From assembly GCA_020026215.1 (NCBI GenBank), contig JAHHQT010000086.1, forward strand, positions 1-7,930: a stretch of 7,930 bases of DNA, written 5' to 3'. The notes below the pieces were generated by a model, which searched no databases, was not told where the DNA came from, and was given only the letters and a program-made list of their open reading frames with translations. Position numbers and translations under genes: made by a program. The stretch comes from Muribaculaceae bacterium (GTDB taxonomy: Bacteria > Bacteroidota > Bacteroidia > Bacteroidales > Muribaculaceae). Shown here one piece after another: positions 1-5,662 of the stretch. Position 1 is the stretch's first letter, and each line of letters begins with the position of its first letter.

Positions 1-35
1 TTTTCAGAGCCTGATTTCAAACGCTTTTGAATCAT
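1..35 (-). CDS. Possible 5' fragment of an unidentified leftward gene
   Basis: An ATG at 35-33 on the minus strand opens a frame that stays open to the window edge (MIQKRLKSGSE, 11 complete codons). It lies about 25 bases downstream of the expected transcription start of the leftward promoter at 67-98, the same leader length seen here for other genes, and its leader is A-rich as usual in Bacteroidota. Eleven residues are too few to name a product. The fragment does not resemble the start of ClpP, the gene I would most expect beside tig. The competing reading is that these bases form a rightward terminator hairpin (6-53) and are not coding. Confidence 0.3.
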   Translation of the reverse strand, partial: MIQKRLKSGSE

Positions 36-53
36 TTTGGATGGCTCTTTTTT
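6..53 (+). terminator. Terminator-like hairpin, rightward, at the left edge
   Basis: AGAGCC (6-11) pairs with GGCTCT (43-48), and the last T of the stem begins a run of six T (48-53). Inside, GATT/AATC and CAAA/TTTG pair around a CGCT loop (22-25), with one bulged T at 17. Read on the plus strand this resembles an intrinsic terminator for a gene ending to the left of the window. On the minus strand no T run follows the stem within the window. It conflicts with the leftward gene start called over the same bases, so only one of the two may be real. Confidence 0.35.
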
Positions 54-66
54 CGCTTTGCGTGTG

Positions 67-98
67 CAAAGGTAGAGACTTTTTACTTTCCCTCCAAA
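67..98 (-). promoter_or_regulatory. Leftward Bacteroidota-type promoter
   Basis: On the minus strand TTTG (98-95) is followed by exactly 20 bases and then TACCTTTG (74-67). This matches the Bacteroidota housekeeping promoter (-33 TTTG, -7 TAnnTTTG) in both boxes and in spacing. Transcription would start near 60 and run leftward out of the window. It is well separated from tig by the terminator at 324-362, so it drives an independent unit. Confidence 0.65.
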
Positions 99-323
99 TA
101 TTTTTACAACTATTTTATGCTATAAAACATATTATTTATATAACCCGCTAATATATAACCATATAAATTTTAAATTATTTTTCGCTGGTTTATCATTCAT
201 TCCTATTATATATGGAGTATCCCCCTTTTTAAGAAAAACATACAACAGCCTCCAATCACATAGCACCGAGATTATCTATAGAAAACACATTGCACAACAA
301 TATAAAAAAATCAAATTTAAAGC
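99..323. other. AT-rich intergenic stretch, nothing recognised
   Basis: Between the leftward promoter and the tig terminator there is about 225 bases of very AT-rich DNA with many TATA and ATTT runs. Candidate frames close within a few codons on either strand; for example, the ATG at about 212 stops after six codons. I see no TAnnTTTG box, strong hairpin, tandem repeat or tRNA-like fold. It may simply be spacer; an unstructured small RNA cannot be excluded by eye. Confidence 0.6.
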
Positions 324-362
324 AAAACAAAAGCGTCTCAACGGCAAATACCATTGAGACGC
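324..362 (-). terminator. Strong intrinsic terminator of tig
   Basis: The stem arms are 362-351 and 344-333 read on the minus strand: nine perfect pairs (GCGTCTCAA/TTGAGACGC) extended by one G-T wobble and two G-C pairs, closing a six-base loop (350-345). It is followed directly by TTTTGTTTTG (332-323). It starts about 36 bases after the tig stop codon. The A-rich side precedes the stem on the plus strand and no T run follows it there, so it acts on leftward transcripts only. Confidence 0.9.
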
Positions 363-397
363 TATAGATATTATCCTAGACCTTATTAAGACTAAAA

Positions 398-1750
398 TTA
401 TTCGGCTTTAAACAAATCGTTGAATTCAGCTACAGAAACTGTTTTTTCTTCTACATTTACAGCTTCTTTGATTGCAAGGAACAATTTATCTTCAACAGCT
501 TTTTCAGCTATGTGACGACGATATTCTTCTTTTTGCAACATTTCGTTAGCAGAATTTTCGATATATTCTTCTGGCAAGTTAGTCAAACCATATTGAGCAA
601 ATTGTTGAGCAGCCATCACCTTAGCTTCAGCTTTAATATCTTCTTCTGAAACTTTTACTTGAAGGTTCTTAGCAATCTTTTCTTTTACCAATTGCCATTT
701 AGCAGCAGGCAACATACTATTGTATTCTTCTTCGATGTTTTCAGCTGTCAATTTTTCATTAGTCTTAACCAACCATTTTTTCAAGAATTCAGCAGGCAAT
801 TCCATTTCGCCAACTTTAGCCATGATTACGTTTTGAGCATCGATAGTGAAACGATAGTTGCTATCCATTACCAATTGCTTAGCAATCAAATCACGCAATT
901 TAACGCCATATTCTTCTTCGTTTTTAACAACGTCTTTACCAAATACGCTATCGAAAAATTCTTGGTTCTTTTCAGCCAATTTCAAAACGATGATTTCTTT
1001 AACTGTCAATTCAAAATCAGCATCAACGTTAGCAGCAGCATCTTTATCCATGTTCAACATAGAAGCTACCTCAGCAGCATTTTCCTTACTTGCTTTTTTA
1101 GGATTGAACACAACTTTGTCACCAACTACCTTACCTAAGAATTTGTTCTTTTCTTCTTCGTCAGCTACATATTCCATAGAAATGATAGTGCTTGTTGCAA
1201 TACCACCTTCTTTTACAGAACCATCAGCGTTCAATTCAACGATATCACCTTTTACCAAAGCTGATTCGTCAACCTTTTCGCCTGGTTCTTGTTTGCCGAA
1301 GCGACGAGCATAAGCATCATCTTGACGTTTTACCATTTCATCGTCAACTGCAATTGTATAGTAAGGAATATTTACATCTTTGCTCAAGTCTGCATTGAAT
1401 TCTGGAGCCAAGCCAACTTCGAAGCTGAAAGTGAAATTCTTTTGAGAGAAATCAACTTCTTTAGAAGCTTCAGTTGAAAGAGGTTCACCAAGAACACTTA
1501 GTTTGTTGTCTTCGATATATTTGAACAAAGCATCAACAGTTTCTCTATTGATAACATCAGAAAGGACTTGTTTACCAAAAAGTTTTTTCAAGATACCTGC
1601 AGGGACTTTACCTGGACGGAAACCGTCAATATGATGTTTTTGACCTATTTTCTTAAGATCTGCTTCTACTTTGCTTTGATAGTCATTTTCTTCAATCGAC
1701 ACAGTGATAATACCACCTACATTGCCGATTTTTTCCATTGTTACGTTCAT
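398..1750 (-). CDS. tig: Trigger factor, ribosome-associated chaperone
   Basis: This 450-residue protein is the cytosolic chaperone that docks at the ribosomal exit tunnel and shields nascent chains. The N-terminal ribosome-binding domain (about 1-125) carries the signature loop GFRPGKVP at 43-50. A short middle region (about 160-258) occupies the place of the FKBP-type prolyl isomerase domain, but I do not see the usual FKBP active-site pattern. The C-terminal helical substrate-cradle region (about 259-450) is rich in charge and ends in VAEFNDLF. The length is normal for Bacteroidota. The start at 1750 fits the family's N-terminus (a strand followed by an NDY motif, here residues 22-24); the Met at residue 5 is a weaker alternative. 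The leader lacks a Shine-Dalgarno sequence. The gene has its own promoter (1801-1832) and terminator (324-362), so it is monocistronic here, not followed directly by clpP and clpX. Confidence 0.96.
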   Translation of the reverse strand: MNVTMEKIGNVGGIITVSIEENDYQSKVEADLKKIGQKHHIDGFRPGKVPAGILKKLFGKQVLSDVINRETVDALFKYIEDNKLSVLGEPLSTEASKEVDFSQKNFTFSFEVGLAPEFNADLSKDVNIPYYTIAVDDEMVKRQDDAYARRFGKQEPGEKVDESALVKGDIVELNADGSVKEGGIATSTIISMEYVADEEEKNKFLGKVVGDKVVFNPKKASKENAAEVASMLNMDKDAAANVDADFELTVKEIIVLKLAEKNQEFFDSVFGKDVVKNEEEYGVKLRDLIAKQLVMDSNYRFTIDAQNVIMAKVGEMELPAEFLKKWLVKTNEKLTAENIEEEYNSMLPAAKWQLVKEKIAKNLQVKVSEEDIKAEAKVMAAQQFAQYGLTNLPEEYIENSANEMLQKEEYRRHIAEKAVEDKLFLAIKEAVNVEEKTVSVAEFNDLFKAE

Positions 1751-1800
1751 AAATCGTATTTTATATTATTACTTATTTATATTCATAATTTTTCAAAGTG

Positions 1801-1832
1801 CAAAATTACATCATATTAAGGCTATTAACAAA
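1801..1832 (-). promoter_or_regulatory. tig promoter
   Basis: On the minus strand TTTG (1832-1829) precedes TAATTTTG (1808-1801) with a 20-base spacer, matching the Bacteroidota -33 and -7 elements. The expected transcript start, near 1795, leaves an AT-rich leader of about 45 bases before the tig ATG at 1750. Confidence 0.65.
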
Positions 1833-1942
1833 TTTCGTTCCATTTTTTTTCATGTTTAGCCTACATTTATTGCAAAAATTCATTTTTTAAGAAATCGAAC
1901 AACTAAAATTTACAATCAACATAGTAAAGAACAATTATTTTG

Positions 1943-1950
1943 TACCTTTG
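1943..1950 (+). promoter_or_regulatory. rodA promoter, -7 element
   Basis: TACCTTTG at 1943-1950 is a consensus TAnnTTTG box 32 bases before the rodA GTG at 1983, giving a leader of about 25 bases. No good TTTG lies 19-20 bases upstream (1919-1923 reads ACATA), so the -33 element is weak. It is back to back with the tig promoter, separated by about 110 AT-rich bases. Confidence 0.55.
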
Positions 1951-1982
1951 CTAAATAATAGAAATTTAATCTGAAATAGAAC

Positions 1983-3446
1983 GTGATATCAAGATACAAT
2001 AATAACAAATCCATATTCAAGCAAATCGACTTGACGGTATTGATTCTCTATGTCCTACTTATCATAGTTGGTGCCATCAGTATCTATGCAGCAAGCTATG
2101 ACTTTGACAATGCCAGCATGTTCAAATATTCTGAATTTTCAGGAAAACAATTTATTTGGATTGGGTTGTCATTCATATTAGGAACAGCCATACTACTCAT
2201 CGACGACTGGTTCTATGAAACGTATGCCTATCTGATTTATGGAGTCATTATATTATTCTTGATACTGACGATATTCATTGCCCCCGACATCAAGGGATCG
2301 CATTCATGGATTGTATTAGGCCCAGTCAGTTTCCAACCCGCGGAATTTGCCAAATTTGCGACAGCGTTGGCATTAGGCAAATTGTTCAACAGCTATAACT
2401 TCCGATTAAATTCAAAAGCTATCAATTATGTAAAGGCATTAACAATTATGCTTTTACCAGTTATCCTAATTATTCTACAGAATGAAACAGGCTCTGCCCT
2501 CACCTTTATGGCTTTATTCTTTGTATTATTCAGAGAAGGTATGAGTGGAATCATTCTACTTGCGGGACTTGACGCAGTCATCATTTTCGTAGTCGCCTTG
2601 AAATATTCCTCAACAGTCATTTTAGGAATGCCAGGAGGTGAATTTATTGTGTTAATATTGATTCTTGTCAATACACTATTCATGGTTGGACTCTACTGCA
2701 AATCTTTTCTTGCTGCACGAAATATCCTATTTATTTACGCAGGATGTACAGCCATTTTTGTCATTTTATATTTACTCGGAATTACAGACAATGGGCGCTA
2801 CCTTCTAATTGGCACACTCATTCCAACTACAGGTTATCTTGTTTATGAACTTTTTAAAAGAGACGCCAAGAAATTTATCGTTACAATATTGTTTACATTG
2901 GGCTCAGTTGGATTCCTTTACTGTACCAATGTGGCAATGGACTCTTTGGGCGCGCACCAACAAATGCGTATCAAAGTAGCTTTGGGTATCGAACAAGATT
3001 TGCGAGGAGCAGGCTACAACGTCAACCAATCCAAGATTGCAATTGGTTCTGGAGGTTTTGCAGGAAAAGGATTTTTGAACGGCACACAAACAAAACTAAA
3101 CTACGTTCCAGAACACCACACAGACTTTATCTTCTGCACCATTGGGGAAGAAGAAGGTTTCATTGGTACAAGTTTGGTCATCATTGCCTTCATTGTCCTG
3201 ATATTAAGAATCATCAAGATTGCAGAACGCCAACGCACAGCATTTGCACGCGTTTACGCCTACTGTGTCGCATCCTATTTGATATTTCACTTTGGAGTAA
3301 ATATAGGCATGGTGATAGGACTATGCCCTGTTATCGGCATACCCCTTCCGTTCTTCAGCTACGGAGGTTCTTCACTTTGGGGCTTCACCATCCTGTTGTT
3401 TATTCTTCTGCGCTTGGATGCATCTAGAACAGAACACAACTATTAA
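1983..3446 (+). CDS. rodA: RodA-type SEDS peptidoglycan glycosyltransferase
   Basis: This polytopic inner-membrane protein polymerises lipid II during cell elongation, normally with a class B penicillin-binding protein and the Mre proteins. The SEDS hallmarks are present: QPAEFAK at 118-124, the QNETGSA segment at 166-172, GAGYNVNQSKIAIGSGGF at 342-359, HTDFIF at 379-384 with D381 at the place of the catalytic Asp (E. coli RodA D262), and the PLPFFSYGGSS signature at 454-464. IYAASYDFD (34-42) supports RodA over FtsW. At 487 residues it is much longer than E. coli RodA (370). The extra length lies between about 206 and 322 and adds roughly four hydrophobic helices. The GTG start is supported by an in-frame TAG six bases upstream (1977-1979) and by the next ATG (residue 46) falling after the first membrane helix. 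It stands alone here, away from mreBCD and pbp2. Confidence 0.92.
   Translation: MISRYNNNKSIFKQIDLTVLILYVLLIIVGAISIYAASYDFDNASMFKYSEFSGKQFIWIGLSFILGTAILLIDDWFYETYAYLIYGVIILFLILTIFIAPDIKGSHSWIVLGPVSFQPAEFAKFATALALGKLFNSYNFRLNSKAINYVKALTIMLLPVILIILQNETGSALTFMALFFVLFREGMSGIILLAGLDAVIIFVVALKYSSTVILGMPGGEFIVLILILVNTLFMVGLYCKSFLAARNILFIYAGCTAIFVILYLLGITDNGRYLLIGTLIPTTGYLVYELFKRDAKKFIVTILFTLGSVGFLYCTNVAMDSLGAHQQMRIKVALGIEQDLRGAGYNVNQSKIAIGSGGFAGKGFLNGTQTKLNYVPEHHTDFIFCTIGEEEGFIGTSLVIIAFIVLILRIIKIAERQRTAFARVYAYCVASYLIFHFGVNIGMVIGLCPVIGIPLPFFSYGGSSLWGFTILLFILLRLDASRTEHNY
3443..3446. other. Shared TTAA: tail-to-tail stop codons of rodA and miaA
   Basis: rodA ends with TAA at 3444-3446 and miaA, on the other strand, ends with TAA at 3445-3443. 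The palindrome TTAA therefore carries both stops and the two genes overlap by four bases. Only a weak five-pair stem (AACTA/TAGTT, 3438-3453) without a T run surrounds it. No intrinsic terminator for either direction is visible nearby. Confidence 0.95.
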
Positions 3447-4351
3447 AGTAGTTCACAAACACTTTCCACAAACTCGTCATCAGGCATATCAAATGGATAC
3501 CATTTAATTGGGAATCCACGACGTTCCATCCCTCTAAACCAAGTCATTTGGCGTTTGGCAAATTGATGTATGGCTATTTCCAATGAATTGAACATTTCCT
3601 GATAGGTCAATTCACCCGTCAAATACAAAGTGACAAATTTATATTCCAATCCATAGTAAACCAAATCTTCAGCAGGAATACCAGAATCAAGCAACCCCTT
3701 AATTTCATCAACCATACCATGTTCCAAACGTTCTTTCAATCTTTTGGTGATTTTGAGTCGACGGTTTTCTCGGTCAATATCCACTCCTAACACCAATGTA
3801 TTCTCCATAGGATGCGGAACCAATTGCTTTTCAAGTTCAGGATGCTGAGTGTAGTAAGTTTGTATTTCTATGGCTCGAATTGCACGTTTGGCGGTATCGA
3901 CATCCGTAACATTGTGCAAAGTCTTCATCATTTTCAAGATTTCTGTCAATTCTTCCAAACTCTTATCCTTCAACGACTCTCTTAAAGGCTTATTTTCGGG
4001 CACTTCCGGCAAATCCAATCCTTTCAAGACAGATTCAACATACAACCCAGTACCCCCACAAAGGATAGCATACTTGTTTTTCGCATCTATTGTCTGTTTG
4101 GCCACTTTAAAATCACGAAGATATTCAAATAAGTTATATTTATAACCAGCAGGGCAAATATCAATCAAATGGTAAGGGACATTGCCATATTCCTCCAAAT
4201 CCTTACCAGTACCAATATCCATACCACAATAAAGCTGACGAGAATCAGCACTGATTATTTCACCATCAATTTTAGCAGCCAAAGCAGCGGCCTTATGAGT
4301 CTTTCCAGAAGCCGTAGGTCCTGTTATAACTATAAATTTTTTATCGTTCAT
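3443..4351 (-). CDS. miaA: tRNA dimethylallyltransferase (MiaA), divergent form
   Basis: MiaA transfers a dimethylallyl group to N6 of A37 in tRNAs reading UNN codons. Numbered from the ATG at 4351 (302 residues), the protein has the P-loop GPTASGKT at 11-18, ISADSRQLY at 33-41 with the catalytic-site Asp at 36, MDIGTGK at 44-50, YHLID at 60-64, GGTGLYV at 99-105, RAIRAIEI at 156-163, an Arg at 204 aligning with E. coli R217, and AKRQMTWFRG at 265-274. The usual GY(K/R) segment before the last helices is replaced by YYGLEYKF (232-239), which suggests the second MiaA-like paralogue found in Bacteroides species. An in-frame TTG at 4372 would extend the protein by seven residues into the upstream gene. 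I prefer the ATG, four bases after that gene's stop and close to the P-loop strand. It is last in the leftward cluster. Confidence 0.92.
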   Translation of the reverse strand: MNDKKFIVITGPTASGKTHKAAALAAKIDGEIISADSRQLYCGMDIGTGKDLEEYGNVPYHLIDICPAGYKYNLFEYLRDFKVAKQTIDAKNKYAILCGGTGLYVESVLKGLDLPEVPENKPLRESLKDKSLEELTEILKMMKTLHNVTDVDTAKRAIRAIEIQTYYTQHPELEKQLVPHPMENTLVLGVDIDRENRRLKITKRLKERLEHGMVDEIKGLLDSGIPAEDLVYYGLEYKFVTLYLTGELTYQEMFNSLEIAIHQFAKRQMTWFRGMERRGFPIKWYPFDMPDDEFVESVCELL

Positions 4352-4355
4352 GATT

Positions 4356-5648
4356 CTAATTAAAACCTTCAATGTATCTATGCCATAGATGCATTATATT
4401 TTTCAAGAAATTACCGTCTTTAATGTCTGCCTTCAACAACCAACTTGAATCCGAGAAATCCGCTTTGGTTGTTTTAAGTTCAGACAAAGTAAAATCCTTT
4501 GTGTCTGATTTTTTATTTTGAAATTGAATTTCCTTATACCCTTGCATGACAACAAACACACGATGTAGTTCAGAACAAACCATTCTTGAGAAAATACCTT
4601 GTGTGAATGCTTCCTGCAATTGGTACTTTTCCAGCCACACCCCTATTTCGTCCGTTCTTTTCTCCAATAAATTGGACAAAGACTCACTTTTCACAAAACA
4701 CATGTAATGTTCAATTGAGCAATTGTTTTCCAGACGTTCTGTAACATAAGCCAACCTGATACCATCATAGGCATCCAAGCCTATCTTTTCATTTAGAAAT
4801 TTTCGCACCGACATTTCGGAATTTCCATTTTGATAATTTTCCGAAAACTTTAATGGAGTATCCAGTTCTGTGTCCCCACATTTTTGGCTATAATAAACAG
4901 CACGATTACTCAACAATGTAATCCGAATAAACTTGGTATTTGCCTTGCATAATTCGGGACTTTGCAAAGTTTCAATAAAGTTGTAACGATAGGCCAAGTA
5001 GCGAACCAAACCATTAATCAAGCCCTCTATCGAGAAAAGTATAATCGGAGCAAACAACCCGACAAATACAAACAAGTTGTTCAGATACCCTGTATAGTAT
5101 TGAGTACACCACAATCCCCAAGCCAATAAGAGTATAACAGAATAGATGTAAACAATTCGTTTCAATAAACAATTCACTTCTGCATAATAGGCAATTCCCA
5201 ATGAAGCGCGCTCATACGGATTACCCTTACGGGCCACACAATCAGCACAAAGTTTATTGTTCAACTTGATTCTAAGATGAATGAAAATGATAATTATCGC
5301 AATCAAAGGATAGACCAGAATGAACTGCTTATACACAGTTGCCCCTAATTGATCATTATCCCATCCATAGATATAAAAATTAAAGCAAATAGTGAGTATG
5401 GTCAACACCAAGAAGATTCGTGCCACAACAAATGGAATCAAAACGCAGGATTCATATTTACATCCACGATTCAACTTCACGAAAGAAAATAAAGACAAGG
5501 AAATACAGAGAAAAAACACTGAAACAATCCAATGTTTAGCAACAATAGATGCAATTATAGGTACTAAAGACAATGCAATAGTACCTATAATATAATTTCG
5601 CCATATAGTGTATGAAGAAACATCATTTATGCAATGTTCTTTTCTCAT
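4356..5648 (-). CDS. Unrecognised six-helix membrane protein with soluble C-terminal domain
   Basis: I do not recognise this 430-residue protein. The N-terminal half has about six hydrophobic helices (roughly 20-37, 41-57, 70-92, 107-125, 165-183, 190-212). A loop at 126-163 holds LCADC (a CxxC pair, C134 and C137) and NPYERASLG. From about 235 on it is soluble: a strand-like FIRITLL (240-246), RAVYYSQK (249-256), TPLKF (264-268), KFLNEKIGL (283-291), EHYMCFV (313-319) and EIGVWLEKY (334-342), then a basic tail. The order of strands, a TP motif and a helix ending in Glu-x-x-Gly is reminiscent of a Nudix fold, but most catalytic box residues are absent (Lys for Arg, Phe for Glu, Lys for the second Glu). 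The ATG at 5648 is 14 bases after the DPP IV stop, and its own stop is four bases before miaA, so it probably shares their transcript. Function unknown. Confidence 0.85.
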   Translation of the reverse strand: MRKEHCINDVSSYTIWRNYIIGTIALSLVPIIASIVAKHWIVSVFFLCISLSLFSFVKLNRGCKYESCVLIPFVVARIFLVLTILTICFNFYIYGWDNDQLGATVYKQFILVYPLIAIIIIFIHLRIKLNNKLCADCVARKGNPYERASLGIAYYAEVNCLLKRIVYIYSVILLLAWGLWCTQYYTGYLNNLFVFVGLFAPIILFSIEGLINGLVRYLAYRYNFIETLQSPELCKANTKFIRITLLSNRAVYYSQKCGDTELDTPLKFSENYQNGNSEMSVRKFLNEKIGLDAYDGIRLAYVTERLENNCSIEHYMCFVKSESLSNLLEKRTDEIGVWLEKYQLQEAFTQGIFSRMVCSELHRVFVVMQGYKEIQFQNKKSDTKDFTLSELKTTKADFSDSSWLLKADIKDGNFLKNIMHLWHRYIEGFN

Positions 5649-5662
5649 ACTGTGTCAAATAT

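Noticed and set aside
2..151. A plus-strand frame open from the left edge to a TAA near 151
   Set aside because: The translation is Phe/Leu/Ile-rich without recognisable motifs, it runs through the hairpin and the promoter region into AT-rich spacer, and it has no visible start within the window.
659..1138. A 159-codon open frame on the plus strand inside tig
   Set aside because: It is antisense to a well-supported trigger factor gene, has a low-complexity Phe/Ser/Gln-rich composition expected from reverse-reading Lys/Glu codons, and has no promoter or homology that I recognise. The other plus-strand frames inside tig are rejected for the same reasons.
3438..3453. Small inverted repeat AACTA/TAGTT centred on the rodA and miaA stops as a bidirectional terminator
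   Set aside because: It has five A/T-rich pairs with a six-base loop and no T run on either side, too weak to call.
4352..4372. A longer MiaA starting at an in-frame TTG at 4372, overlapping the upstream gene by 17 bases
   Set aside because: The added residues (MKVLIRI) are not part of the family, TTG is a rare start, and an ATG at 4351 sits four bases after the upstream stop and close to the P-loop strand.
4769..4800. An active Nudix hydrolase box in the membrane protein (residues 283-291, KFLNEKIGL)
   Set aside because: Compared with the REUxEExGU consensus, the Arg, first Glu and second catalytic Glu are replaced, and the upstream Gly and Glu spacing does not fit. At most it is a degenerate fold, so no enzymatic call was made.
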